Shown here: piece by piece, positions 26,710 to 34,606 of the stretch
Layout: every line of letters begins with the position of its first letter
How positions within the stretch are numbered: the first letter of the stretch is position 1
The notes under the pieces: generated by a model
Database searches by the model: none
Seen by the model: only the letters and a program-made list of their open reading frames with translations
What the model was told of the DNA's origin: nothing
NCBI GenBank assembly: GCA_964390805.1
Contig: CAYMKL010000010.1
Coordinates: 18,903 to 82,902, forward strand
Length of the DNA stretch: 64,000 bases
Source: CAYMKL01 sp964390805
GTDB taxonomy: Bacteria > Chloroflexota > Anaerolineae > VGOG01
Reading direction: 5' to 3'
Made by a program: the position numbers and the translations under genes

Positions 26710-27612
26710 ATGATCATCACTGTGGCTAGCGGTAAGGGAGGTACAGGAAAGACCATGGTTGCGGTCAATCTGGCATTGGCTGTAGCATCTGGCCAGACAG
26801 CAAGCGAGATTGCTGAGAAGCCAGGCCGCTATGATGCCAGGATACTGTTACTGGACTGCGACGTGGAGGCCCCCAATGATCATCTGTTCCTGAAACCGAC
26901 ATTCAAAGGGCAGGAGGAGGTGACGCTCCTGGCACCTGAGATCGTCTTGGACAAGTGCACTTACTGCGGGCGCTGTGCCGAGGCCTGCAACTATAACGCC
27001 CTCGCCGTGGTGAGAGGCCAGGTGCTCTTTTTCTCCGAGCTGTGTCACGGCTGTGGGGCCTGCGCGTTGGTGTGCCCTGAGGGGGCCATCCACGAGGTGC
27101 CGGAGGTGATTGGCCTCATCGAAGAGGGTGTAGTGTCCACCCCGCTGGCTGACCTCGACTTCGCCCATGGTATGCTGGAGATAGGTCGAGCTATCGCCCC
27201 GCCAGTTATCCGGCAGTTGAAGCGGCGCATCAACTCCGACCGGCTGGTGATCCTTGACGCCTCACCTGGCACCTCCTGCCCGGTGGTGGAGGCCATGAAG
27301 GGGGCCGACTTCGTGCTGCTGGTCACCGAGCCCACCCCCTTCGGCCTGCACGACCTGCGGCTGACGGTGGAGGTGGCCCGCGATGAGCTGGGCCTACCGG
27401 TGGGCGTGGTGATTAACCGCGACGGCATAGGCGATGAGAAGGTGGAGGAGTACTGCCAGTCGGAGGGGATCCCTATCCTGATGCGAATTCCCTTCGACCG
27501 TCGCATCGCCGAGGTCTACTCCGAGGGAGGGCTGGTCATCGAGGCCCTGCCTGAATACAGGGAACGGTTCCGGGAACTCTATCGAAGGATTCGAGAAGAG
27601 GTGGACAAGTGA
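26710..27612 (+). CDS. MinD-superfamily ATPase with inserted 2x[4Fe-4S] ferredoxin domain (first of pair)
   Basis: The 300-residue protein has a deviant Walker A (ASGKGGTGKTMVAVNLA). A ferredoxin domain with two cluster motifs (CTYCGRCAEACNYNAL, CHGCGACALVCPEGAI) is inserted at about residues 80-140, followed by the second half of the ATPase (LVILDASPGTSCPVVEA, TEPTPFGLHDL). Such pairs occur in orange-protein complexes and other metal-cluster assembly operons, acting as ATP-driven cluster carriers or reductases. Its stop overlaps the start of the next MinD gene by 4 bp. Confidence 0.9.
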   Translation: MIITVASGKGGTGKTMVAVNLALAVASGQTASEIAEKPGRYDARILLLDCDVEAPNDHLFLKPTFKGQEEVTLLAPEIVLDKCTYCGRCAEACNYNALAVVRGQVLFFSELCHGCGACALVCPEGAIHEVPEVIGLIEEGVVSTPLADLDFAHGMLEIGRAIAPPVIRQLKRRINSDRLVILDASPGTSCPVVEAMKGADFVLLVTEPTPFGLHDLRLTVEVARDELGLPVGVVINRDGIGDEKVEEYCQSEGIPILMRIPFDRRIAEVYSEGGLVIEALPEYRERFRELYRRIREEVDK

Positions 27613-28487
27613 GACAAATCGTGATCCTGAGTGGTAAAGGAGGCACAGGCAAAACGACAGTGACTGCGGCGCTGGCCCATCTGGCCTCGCAGGAAGCCTC
27701 CATCGTGCTGGCCGACGCCGACGTGGATGCGGCCAACCTGGAACTGGTGCTCTCGCCCCAGGTCCAGGAGGAGGGTGAGTTCATCGGTGGTGGGGTGGCG
27801 GTGATTGATGTGGAGCTGTGCACTGCCTGCGGGATCTGCCATGATGTCTGCCGCTTCGAGGCCATCGTCCCCGGCGACGAGGTGTACGCTGTGGATGACC
27901 TCGGCTGTGAGGGTTGCGGCGCTTGCGTATACGCCTGCCCGGTGGAGGCGATTGAGATGCAGGAGCAGTTGGACGGGAAGTGGTTCCGCTCCCAGGCCCG
28001 CTACGGTCCGTTGTTCCACGCCCATCTCTTCGCCGCGCGGGAGAACTCGGGCAAGCTGGTGACGCTGATCAAAAACGAGGCCCGTGATCTGGCCCCGGAA
28101 CGGGGGGCTGACTACCTGCTGGTGGATGGCCCGCCGGGCATCGGCTGCCCGGTCATCGCCGCCATCTCCGGCACGGACCTGACCCTCCTGGTCACCGAAC
28201 CTACAGTGTCCGGGGCGCACGACCTGGAACGTATCGTAGGCGTGGCCCAGCACTTCGGAGTTCCAGCCGCGGTCTGCATCAACAAGTATGACCTGAACCT
28301 CGCCAAAACCGAGGAGATCGCCGCCTGGTGTGCTGCACAAGGGGTGCCGATCGTGGGAAGGATCCCTTTTGACCACGAGGTTACGCGGGCCATGGTGCAG
28401 GGAAAACCCATCACCGAACACGCCGATGGAGCGGTAGCTGAGGAGCTTCGACGGGTTTGGGCTTGGCTCAAGGCGAGGTTTGACTAA
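27609..28487 (+). CDS. MinD-superfamily ATPase with inserted 2x[4Fe-4S] ferredoxin domain (second of pair)
   Basis: The 292-residue protein has the same architecture as its upstream partner: ILSGKGGTGKTTVTAAL, ferredoxin insert (CTACGICHDVCRFEAI, CEGCGACVYACPVEAI), then LVDGPPGIGCPVIAAISG. Overlap of the two genes suggests a heterodimer made in equal amounts. ORP-type clusters of Desulfovibrio, with a Mo-Cu protein, have the same tandem pair. Confidence 0.9.
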   Translation: MRQIVILSGKGGTGKTTVTAALAHLASQEASIVLADADVDAANLELVLSPQVQEEGEFIGGGVAVIDVELCTACGICHDVCRFEAIVPGDEVYAVDDLGCEGCGACVYACPVEAIEMQEQLDGKWFRSQARYGPLFHAHLFAARENSGKLVTLIKNEARDLAPERGADYLLVDGPPGIGCPVIAAISGTDLTLLVTEPTVSGAHDLERIVGVAQHFGVPAAVCINKYDLNLAKTEEIAAWCAAQGVPIVGRIPFDHEVTRAMVQGKPITEHADGAVAEELRRVWAWLKARFD

Positions 28488-28496
28488 GGGGAGCAA

Positions 28497-29153
28497 ATGG
28501 CGATCAAAGAGAAGGTGAACACGCTTCTTGAGGAGTTGCCCGATGGAGTAGAGTTAGTTGGCGCTGCTAAGGGCCGAACTGCCCGCGAGATCGAGGAGGC
28601 GATAGATGCCGGCTTGGAGATCGTTGGGGAGAACTATATCCAGGAGACCCTGCCAGTTCAAAACCGTGTGAGCAGAGATGTGGAATGGCATTTCATCGGG
28701 CATCTGCAGAGGAACAAGGTGAAGCAGGCGGTGGGGATATTCGATATGATAGAGAGCCTGGACTCCCTCCGGCTGGCGGAGGAGATAGACAGGAGATGCG
28801 AGAGGATCGACAAGGTGATGCCCGTGCTAGTAGAGGTAAACAGTGGCAGAGAGGAGCAGAAATTCGGGGTGTTGCCGGAAGATGTCGAAGAGCTTGTCAG
28901 GAAAGCCTCGACTCTTCCAAACATCAAGATAATGGGGCTGATGACCATGGGCCCTCGCTTCGGCAACCCTGAGGACTCGCGTCCCTATTTTATCAAGACA
29001 AGAGAGATTTTCGAAAAGATTAAGCGACTTAACTTGCCAAACGTTGAAATGAGGTATCTTTCTATGGGTATGACAAATTCCTACCGCGTTGCCCTGGAGG
29101 AAGGGGCTAACATGTTACGGATAGGAACCAAGGTATTCGGAGAGAGGAGGTGA
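28497..29153 (+). CDS. yggS: YggS/PLPBP-family pyridoxal-phosphate homeostasis protein
   Basis: The 218-residue protein has the YggS fold: LVGAAKGRTAREIEEAIDAG (the Lys in AAKGR binds PLP), GENYIQE, EWHFIGHLQRNK, and the C-terminal SMGMTNSYRVALEEGANMLRIG, close to the family signature SMGMS.D...AI..G.T.VRIG. It buffers intracellular PLP and is not catalytic. The first 20-30 residues are shorter than in E. coli YggS. It lies 10 bp after the MinD pair. Confidence 0.9.
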   Translation: MAIKEKVNTLLEELPDGVELVGAAKGRTAREIEEAIDAGLEIVGENYIQETLPVQNRVSRDVEWHFIGHLQRNKVKQAVGIFDMIESLDSLRLAEEIDRRCERIDKVMPVLVEVNSGREEQKFGVLPEDVEELVRKASTLPNIKIMGLMTMGPRFGNPEDSRPYFIKTREIFEKIKRLNLPNVEMRYLSMGMTNSYRVALEEGANMLRIGTKVFGERR

Positions 29154-29158
29154 GCGAT

Positions 29159-29446
29159 ATGCCAGCTTTTGATGGAACCGGGCCTCGGGGCCTCGGCCCC
29201 ATGACCGGCCACGGGGAGGGGTACTGCGCCATCGCGTTCCCCCCGCCCGGAACGGGGAAGGCGCCCTACGGATACGCGGGACTGGCGGGCACGCCGGTGC
29301 AGCCTGCCCTGGCGGGCAGTCCAGAGACGGGGGTTCCCTACGCTACGCCACCCGTTACCGCAACACCCTTTGTGCCTTTGTCTGCCCCACGGTTTGGCCG
29401 GGGATTGGGACGGCGCCGGGGTAGAGGTAGAGGAAGATGGCGATAG
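29159..29446 (+). CDS. DUF5320-like Gly/Pro-rich small protein
   Basis: A 95-residue protein from ATG 29159, after GAGGAGG at 8 bp. It begins MPAFDGTGPRGLGPMTGHGEG, the hallmark of DUF5320 proteins, continues with Gly/Pro/Tyr-poor linkers and ends with a basic GRRRGRGRGRW tail. These small proteins accompany MinD-NifX clusters in anaerobes. Their function is unknown; metal-cluster scaffolding is an inference from context. Confidence 0.7.
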   Translation: MPAFDGTGPRGLGPMTGHGEGYCAIAFPPPGTGKAPYGYAGLAGTPVQPALAGSPETGVPYATPPVTATPFVPLSAPRFGRGLGRRRGRGRGRWR

Positions 29447-29499
29447 TGTGAAGTCGCCCACAATTATCTAAACTGATGTATTGGAAGGAGGTGAACAAG

Positions 29500-29821
29500 A
29501 TGCCAGGCTTTGATGGAACAGGACCGGGTGGTATGGGCCCCATGACTGGTGGCGGACGGGGAAGGTGCAATCCGTACAGCCCCTTCTATCTATGCCGGAT
29601 ATGGCCCTTACCCCGCTTCCTATCCCTATCAGCCCTACACTCCGACGGGTACAGGCTACGCTCCTGTGGCTGGATGGCCAACTGGGGGCTATGGCTTCCA
29701 ACCCTACGGAGGCTATCCCGGGCCTTACGGCTTTGGGCGTCCCCGATGGGGCATGCGAGGCTTCGGGGGCCGGGGCATGGGCTGGGGAGAGCGAGGTCGC
29801 GGCCGGGGACGTTGGTGGTAG
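29500..29821 (+). CDS. DUF5320-like protein with an internal frameshift
   Basis: Frame 1 from ATG 29500 (after AAGGAGGTGA) encodes MPGFDGTGPGGMGPMTGGGR, the family start. At about 29570-29590 the family-like sequence moves to the next frame, which reads YAGYGPYPASYPYQPYTPTG and ends in GMGWGERGRGRGRWW, stop at 29819-29821. A one-base indel would rejoin them. Without it, frame 1 gives an unrelated Leu/Arg-rich tail to 29862. It is either a sequencing/assembly error or a recently broken gene. Confidence 0.6.
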
Positions 29822-29883
29822 CAACTATTGACCACCTGACCAAGGACCAACTGACTAACTGACCAAGAAGGAGGTGAATTTTA

Positions 29884-30246
29884 ATGGGAGGACACGGGCA
29901 TCGCTGGATGTACTATGCCACCGGGCTTCCGGGCTGGATGCGCTTTGGCTATAGCCCAGGCTGGGTGGGCCGCAGTCCTACGGGGCTAGGCCCCTGCGCC
30001 GAGTACCTCACGACGGGACAGTGGCCCACGCCACAGATGGCCGCCGCCTGGGGGGGCGAACCATGGGCTTACGGCGCGCCGGCGCCCGGCGCCTGGCAGG
30101 CCGGACCCTGGGCTTATGGCGCTCCAGCGCCCGGCGCGATGCCGCGCGAGCAGGAGCTGCAGATGCTGAGGGATAACGCCGAAGCACTGAAGGCTCAGCT
30201 CGATCAGATCAGCGCGCGCATCGAGGAACTGGAAAAGGAGACATAG
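29884..30246 (+). CDS. DUF5320-like protein with C-terminal coiled coil
   Basis: A 120-residue protein with an aromatic/Gly-rich N-terminus (MGGHGHRWMYYATGLPGWMR), two copies of WAYGAPAPGA (about 64-92), and a coiled coil (EQELQMLRDNAEALKAQLDQ to the end). AAGGAGGTGA precedes the ATG. The same coiled-coil tail recurs at the end of the next two proteins (EEEVMALKQTASDLRQQLAQ and EEAEMLRRQLGEV), suggesting they assemble through it. Confidence 0.75.
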   Translation: MGGHGHRWMYYATGLPGWMRFGYSPGWVGRSPTGLGPCAEYLTTGQWPTPQMAAAWGGEPWAYGAPAPGAWQAGPWAYGAPAPGAMPREQELQMLRDNAEALKAQLDQISARIEELEKET

Positions 30247-30392
30247 CGATGGATAGCAGGGGGATAAAATTCGGGGCGGGTGAACAGAATCGGAAGACTC
30301 GCCACCCGCCCCGAGCCCCCAACCTGCACGGTGGTCTGACAACCGGCAGGAGAGGTACACCTAATCATACCGTCAATAAGGAGGAATTGCAA

Positions 30393-31034
30393 ATGAAGAT
30401 CGTCGTCACATCCGATGGCGCGGACCTGGACGCGCCGGCCAGCCCAATCTTTGGGCGGTGCTCCACCTACATCTTCGTTAATACGGAGACCATGGAATTT
30501 GAGGTCGTTTCCAACCCGGCCATGTCCGCTCCTGGTGGGGCGGGAATCCAGGCGGCCCAATTTGTCATCGAGCAAGGCGCACAGGCAGTACTGACCGGCA
30601 ACATGGGCCCCAATGCCTACAACGTTTTCCAGGCTGCCGGCGTACCCATCTACCTGCTCACGGGCGGGACAGTGAGAGAGGCAGTGGAGGCGTACAAGGC
30701 GGGAAGGCTGCAATCCGCCGCTGACGCCAGCGTCCAGGCGCACGCCGGGATGGGTATGGGTCTTGGCATGGGCCGAGGGATGGGCATGGGCCGTGGCATG
30801 GGCCGGGGTATGGGCCGTGGCATGGGCATGGGCCAAGGCGCTTACGGAACAACGCCTCCGCCGCAGCCCGCGCCACCCGCTTCCCGCCCTTCGACAAGCC
30901 CTTCGTCAGGCTCAGGACCCAGCTCAGGACAGCGCGAGGAGGAGGTCATGGCCTTGAAGCAAACGGCCAGTGACTTGCGTCAGCAGTTGGCTCAGATCAT
31001 GGAACGGCTCGATAAGCTGGAAAAGGAGAGCTAA
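30393..31034 (+). CDS. NifX/dinitrogenase-cofactor-domain protein (ORP-like) with Gly-Met linker and coiled coil
   Basis: A 213-residue protein from ATG 30393, with AAGGAGG upstream. The NifX/NifB-C domain covers about residues 1-115 (MKIVVTSDGADLDAPASPIF, FGRCSTYIFV, NMGPNAYNVFQAAGVPIYL). A Gly-Met-Arg repeat (GMGRGMGMGRGMGR), a Pro-Ser linker and the shared C-terminal coiled coil follow. The linker DNA (about 30888-30932) contains REP-like TTCGACAAG/CTCAGGAC copies. The domain binds Fe-Mo or Mo-Cu cofactors in NifX and ORP. The context of Mrp and two MinD ATPases matches ORP clusters. Confidence 0.85.
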   Translation: MKIVVTSDGADLDAPASPIFGRCSTYIFVNTETMEFEVVSNPAMSAPGGAGIQAAQFVIEQGAQAVLTGNMGPNAYNVFQAAGVPIYLLTGGTVREAVEAYKAGRLQSAADASVQAHAGMGMGLGMGRGMGMGRGMGRGMGRGMGMGQGAYGTTPPPQPAPPASRPSTSPSSGSGPSSGQREEEVMALKQTASDLRQQLAQIMERLDKLEKES

Positions 31035-31036
31035 TA

Positions 31037-31543
31037 ATGCGCATTGCGATATCAGCCGATGACAACAATGGCCTCGATAGCGTGGTTAGCCCTCACTTCG
31101 GTCGCTGCCCGCACTACATCCTGGCGGACCTGGACGGTCAGGAGATCCAGGCCGTCCAGGCTGTGGATAATCCCTACCACGGCCGGCACGCGCCGGGGCA
31201 GGTGCCGGGCTTCATCCACAGCCAGGGAGTGCACGTGATGCTCACTGGCGGGATGGGAGGGCGAGCCATCGGCTTCTTTGAGCAGTATGGCATCGAGGCC
31301 GTGACCGGCGCGTCGGGCACGGTGCGCTATGCCCTGGAACGCTACCTGGGCGGCCAACTGAAGGGTGTCGAACCCTGTCACGAGAGCATTGAGCACGGCC
31401 ACGGAGAGCTTGACCTGAGCGCCGCTTCGCTTGCGGTCGAAGGGTACGAGCAGGACGAAGTAGGCCGCCTGCGCGAGGAAGCCGAGATGCTGCGTCGCCA
31501 ACTGGGCGAGGTGACGGCTCGGCTGGATAAGCTAGGGAAATAG
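31037..31543 (+). CDS. NifX/dinitrogenase-cofactor-domain protein with coiled coil
   Basis: A 168-residue protein with a cofactor-binding domain (MRIAISADDNNGLDSVVSPH, FGRCPHYILAD, GGMGGRAIGFFEQYGIEAVTG) followed by a coiled coil (EEAEMLRRQLGEVTARLDKL). It is a paralogue of the protein 2 bp upstream without the Gly-Met linker. It may bind a Mo- or Fe-containing cluster. The spacing shows translational coupling. Confidence 0.85.
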   Translation: MRIAISADDNNGLDSVVSPHFGRCPHYILADLDGQEIQAVQAVDNPYHGRHAPGQVPGFIHSQGVHVMLTGGMGGRAIGFFEQYGIEAVTGASGTVRYALERYLGGQLKGVEPCHESIEHGHGELDLSAASLAVEGYEQDEVGRLREEAEMLRRQLGEVTARLDKLGK

Positions 31544-31595
31544 CGCAAGGCAGGATGTACCGCATCGCCGATCTGAAAATTACTCACCTGCTCCC

Positions 31596-31652
31596 GCTAG
31601 ACCCTAGTCCAGCGGCCTCCTGTTGCCCGAGGAATATCGAAGGGTCTATAGC
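31596..31652 (+). promoter_or_regulatory. leader hairpin before the ECF S-component gene
   Basis: AGACCCT (31599-31605) pairs perfectly with AGGGTCT (31641-31647), extended by GCT/AGC across a 2-nt bulge, and closes 9 bp before the ribosome site region. ECF S-component genes often have riboswitches. I could not match TPP, THF, preQ1 or cobalamin motifs, so this is only a candidate leader structure. Confidence 0.3.
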
Positions 31653-31667
31653 CAGAAGGAAATTGAT

Positions 31668-32240
31668 ATGTCTGGAAAAGGAATTGATGTCAGGACGATA
31701 GCCATCACCGGCATCATGATCGCAGTGGTGGCTGTATTCACCCGATCTATCATAGTCCCCATCGGCACCGGGTTTTTCAACTTCTCCGATGTGGCTATCT
31801 ACTTCGCCGCCTTCGCCTTCGGGCCCTGGATCGGGTTTGTAGCGGGAGGGGTAGGGGCTGCTCTGGCGGACATCAGCCTGGGTTACAGCCAGTTCGCTCT
31901 CCTGACCTTCTTCGCTCATGGCCTGGAGGGCTTGGTAGCCGGTTACCTGGGCTGGGAGGGGAGCCGGATCGCCCGCTTCGTGGGCAAGGGAGATGTCCGT
32001 TTGCGGATGTTTCTGGGCTGGCTGGCGGGAACGGTGGTGATGGTGGGACTCTATTTCGTGGGGGAGGCTGCCGTGCCGGCCATGTGGGGAGGTCTGCCCC
32101 AGGCTCTCACCGAGTGGCCTTTCAACTTGCTGCAGAACGTGGCTGGCGGCATCGTTGGGATTCCTCTGGTGCTGGCTGTGCGCAGGGCCTATCCCCCCAT
32201 CACTCGGATGGGCTTGGGGGCAACCTGGAAGGAGCGCTAG
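31668..32240 (+). CDS. ECF-transporter S component (vitamin-type substrate-binding membrane protein)
   Basis: The 190-residue membrane protein has about six helices and the ECF S-component signature (TIAITGIMIAVVAVFTR, FNFSDVAIYFAAFAFGPWIG, GGVGAALADISLGY). It is close in style to ThiW/HmpT-type thiamine-precursor binders. It captures a vitamin or precursor and works with a shared ECF energising module, which is not in the window. ATG 31668 follows AAGGA at 8 bp. The substrate is not determinable here. Confidence 0.8.
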   Translation: MSGKGIDVRTIAITGIMIAVVAVFTRSIIVPIGTGFFNFSDVAIYFAAFAFGPWIGFVAGGVGAALADISLGYSQFALLTFFAHGLEGLVAGYLGWEGSRIARFVGKGDVRLRMFLGWLAGTVVMVGLYFVGEAAVPAMWGGLPQALTEWPFNLLQNVAGGIVGIPLVLAVRRAYPPITRMGLGATWKER

Positions 32241-32253
32241 AGGTGATAAACCA

Positions 32254-32673
32254 ATGCTGACCATCGAGTTGAACCGCTGCGACGGCTGCAGCGCCTGCGT
32301 GGAGGTCTGTCCTGAAGGAGCCATCTCTTTGGTCAATGGAGTGGCGAGGATAGATTCAGGCTCCTGCACCGAGTGTGAGGCCTGCGTCCAGGCTTGCCCC
32401 ACCGGGGCGATCCGGGTGGCTAGGCCGATCGCCGTCAGGGAGGAGGCGACGACTGCTGTGGCAGAGAGGCTCCGGCCCAGCACACTGGCAACGCTGGCCG
32501 GCGCGGCCCTCAGCTTCATAGGAAGCCAGCTCTTGCCCCGCGCAGCCGATGCCATCGTCAACGCCCTGGACAAGCGACTCAGCGAAGAGCCTGCAGCCGA
32601 ATCCCGCGAAGCAGTGCCGAGCACAGGGAAGCAGGGTAGTCGTCGCCACCGAAGACGTGGAGGGCGAGGATGA
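32254..32673 (+). CDS. 2x[4Fe-4S] ferredoxin with helical basic tail
   Basis: A 139-residue protein with two cluster motifs at the N-terminus (CDGCSACVEVCPEGAI and CTECEACVQACPTGAI). A helical region (LAGAALSFIGSQLLPRAADA) and a basic RRHRRRGGRG end follow. ATG 32254 follows AGAGGTGA. Its paralogue at 38431 shares the tail design but has an insertion in the second cluster. It overlaps the methionine aminopeptidase start by 4 bp. Confidence 0.88.
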   Translation: MLTIELNRCDGCSACVEVCPEGAISLVNGVARIDSGSCTECEACVQACPTGAIRVARPIAVREEATTAVAERLRPSTLATLAGAALSFIGSQLLPRAADAIVNALDKRLSEEPAAESREAVPSTGKQGSRRHRRRGGRG

Positions 32674-33419
32674 TCGTTCTCAAATCCTCCCGCGAGTTGG
32701 CGCTCATGCGCCAGGCGGGCCGCATCGTGGCCCAGGTCCACGAGCGCTTCCGGGAGGTGGTGCGCCCAGGGATCACCACCGCAGATCTGGAGAAAGTCGC
32801 CTCCCGTATCATCGAGCAAGAGGGGGCGATTCCCTCTTTCAAGGGATACCGAGGCTTTCCAGCCGCCATCTGCGCCTCGATCAACGAGGAGATAGTGCAC
32901 GGCATCCCCAGCCCCGAGCGGGTGCTGAAGGAAGGCGACATCATCAGCCTCGATGTGGGCACTATCTACAAAGGTTATCAGGGGGACGCGGCTATCACCC
33001 TGCCGGTGGGCGAGGTGGATGAGGAGGTTCGACGCCTTTTGCAGGTGACCCAAGGCGCGCTGAAGGTGGGCATCGCCCAATCCCGCGCCGGCAAGCGGCT
33101 GGGCGATATCTCCGCAGCTATCCAGCGCTATGCAGAGGTCAATGGCTTCAACGTGGTGCGGGAGTACACGGGCCACGGCATCGGTCAGGAGATGCACGAG
33201 GATCCGCAGATTCCCAACTTCGGGCGACCCAATCGGGGGCCGCGCTTGCGGCCGGGCATGACCTTCGCCCTGGAGCCGATGGTCATGACAGGGGACTGGC
33301 GGACGAGGACGCTGTCCAATAACTGGACGGTGGTCACCGCCGACGGCTCGCTTTCCGCTCACTTCGAACACACCATAGCCGTTACCAACGGCGAGCCGGA
33401 GATCCTCACGCAATTGTAA
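32670..33419 (+). CDS. map: type I methionine aminopeptidase
   Basis: The 249-residue protein matches MetAP-I in length and motifs: SINEEIVHGIPS, the metal ligands in ISLDVGTIYKGYQGDAA, HGIGQEMHEDPQIPNFG (catalytic His), and FALEPMV. It removes initiator methionine from nascent proteins using two divalent metals. The gene overlaps the ferredoxin by ATGA. Confidence 0.95.
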   Translation: MIVLKSSRELALMRQAGRIVAQVHERFREVVRPGITTADLEKVASRIIEQEGAIPSFKGYRGFPAAICASINEEIVHGIPSPERVLKEGDIISLDVGTIYKGYQGDAAITLPVGEVDEEVRRLLQVTQGALKVGIAQSRAGKRLGDISAAIQRYAEVNGFNVVREYTGHGIGQEMHEDPQIPNFGRPNRGPRLRPGMTFALEPMVMTGDWRTRTLSNNWTVVTADGSLSAHFEHTIAVTNGEPEILTQL

Positions 33420-33431
33420 GGAGGAAAGGAT

Positions 33432-34142
33432 TTGAGAACGGTTGGCATCGTAGGATACAAGGACAGCGGCAAGACCACGTTGACCCACGCCCTGGTCCGC
33501 GAGTTGACCCGGCGGGGCCACGAGGTGGCCGTGATCAAGCACACGTCCCACCGCCTGGACCTCCCAGGGAAGGACACCGCTACGCTGGGAGAAGCCGTCA
33601 GCCGGGTGGGGTTCATCTCGCCTCAGGAGTCGGGGGTCTTCTGGAAGAAGCCGCTGAGCCTGGAGAACATCATCCCCTATCTGGAGGCGGACATCCTCCT
33701 CATTGAGGGCTTCAAGGCGGAGAAGACCTTCCCCAAAATCATCTGCCTACGGGGAGAGCTGGATGATCAGGATCTCTTCGACGGCCTGGCCATCTGCGCC
33801 GTGGGCCCCGCTTCTGAGGCGTGCGAACTCGACGTCCCCCACTTGAGCCTGGACGAGATAGGCAAAATCGCCGACCTGGTAGAGGAGAAAGCGTTCAAGC
33901 TGCCCAATCTCGACTGTGGAAGCTGCGGGTTCGAGACTTGTTACGAGTTAGCTCGCGAGATTGTCAAGGGTAACAGGGATGTGGAGGACTGCGTCTCCCT
34001 GCAGCCGATGACGGAGGTGAGAATAGATGGGGAGCTGATGCCCATGAATCCCTTTATCTCCGACATTGTGAGAGGCACTATCCTGGGGATGCTGTCACCG
34101 CTCAAAGGATTTAAGAAGGGAAAGATCGAGATCAGGATCTGA
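33432..34142 (+). CDS. mobB: MobB-like P-loop protein fused to a C-terminal Fe-S (CxxCGxxxC) domain
   Basis: A 236-residue protein from TTG 33432 after GGAGGAAAGGA. The N-terminal MobB domain has the Walker A VGYKDSGKTTLTHALVRELT, HTSHRLDLPGKD and ILLIEGFKAEKTFPKI. MobB binds GTP and aids molybdopterin guanine dinucleotide insertion. The C-terminal part (about 165-195) has CGSCGFETCYELA plus another Cys (VEDC), a putative four-Cys Fe-S site of the type fused to MobB in anaerobes. It overlaps the IscU-like gene by one base. Confidence 0.88.
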   Translation: MRTVGIVGYKDSGKTTLTHALVRELTRRGHEVAVIKHTSHRLDLPGKDTATLGEAVSRVGFISPQESGVFWKKPLSLENIIPYLEADILLIEGFKAEKTFPKIICLRGELDDQDLFDGLAICAVGPASEACELDVPHLSLDEIGKIADLVEEKAFKLPNLDCGSCGFETCYELAREIVKGNRDVEDCVSLQPMTEVRIDGELMPMNPFISDIVRGTILGMLSPLKGFKKGKIEIRI

Positions 34143-34591
34143 TGGAGCACCAGGAAGAGACAACTGACTTCGACCGCATGGTGGCGGAGCTGCAGAGAGA
34201 GATCATCGAACAGGCGCGGGCGATTTATTCGGCCAAGGTCATTGAGGAGTTCTACAATCCCAAGAACCTGGGCCGTATGTCTGTGCCTGATGCTTGTGGA
34301 ATCGTACATGGCTGGTGCGGCGACACGATGGAGATCTACCTGCAGTTGAACGGGGATAGGATCAGAGAGGCCACTTTCATGACCGATGGCTGCGGACCGT
34401 CGGTGGCTTGTGGAAGTATGCTCACCACGATGGCACGGGGGATGTCGCTGGAGGAAGCGAGCGAGATCACGCCGCAAGACCTGCTCGCTGCCTTGGGTGG
34501 CCTGCCTGAGGAAAGCGTCCACTGCGCCGAACTGGCGGTGAGCACGCTGCGAGAGGCCATCGCCAATTGGCATGTAGAAGACAGGGCGTGA
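34142..34591 (+). CDS. IscU/NifU-like Fe-S scaffold protein
   Basis: A 149-residue protein with NifU-N-like sequence: YNPKNLGRM, GWCGDTMEIYLQL (Cys and Asp), TDGCGPSVACGSM (Cys) and VHCAELA (Cys). The three Cys correspond to the scaffold ligands of IscU. The canonical Asp after the first Cys is present (CGD). It overlaps mobB by one base. An IscU-like scaffold fits the cluster-assembly theme of 25-35 kb; no IscS-type desulfurase is in the window. Confidence 0.88.
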   Translation: MEHQEETTDFDRMVAELQREIIEQARAIYSAKVIEEFYNPKNLGRMSVPDACGIVHGWCGDTMEIYLQLNGDRIREATFMTDGCGPSVACGSMLTTMARGMSLEEASEITPQDLLAALGGLPEESVHCAELAVSTLREAIANWHVEDRA

Positions 34592-34606
34592 AACAAGGAG
34601 GTTAGC

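Noticed and set aside
31544..31668. TPP riboswitch before the ECF S-component gene
   Set aside because: No CTGAGA or ACCTGA motifs of the thi-box are present.
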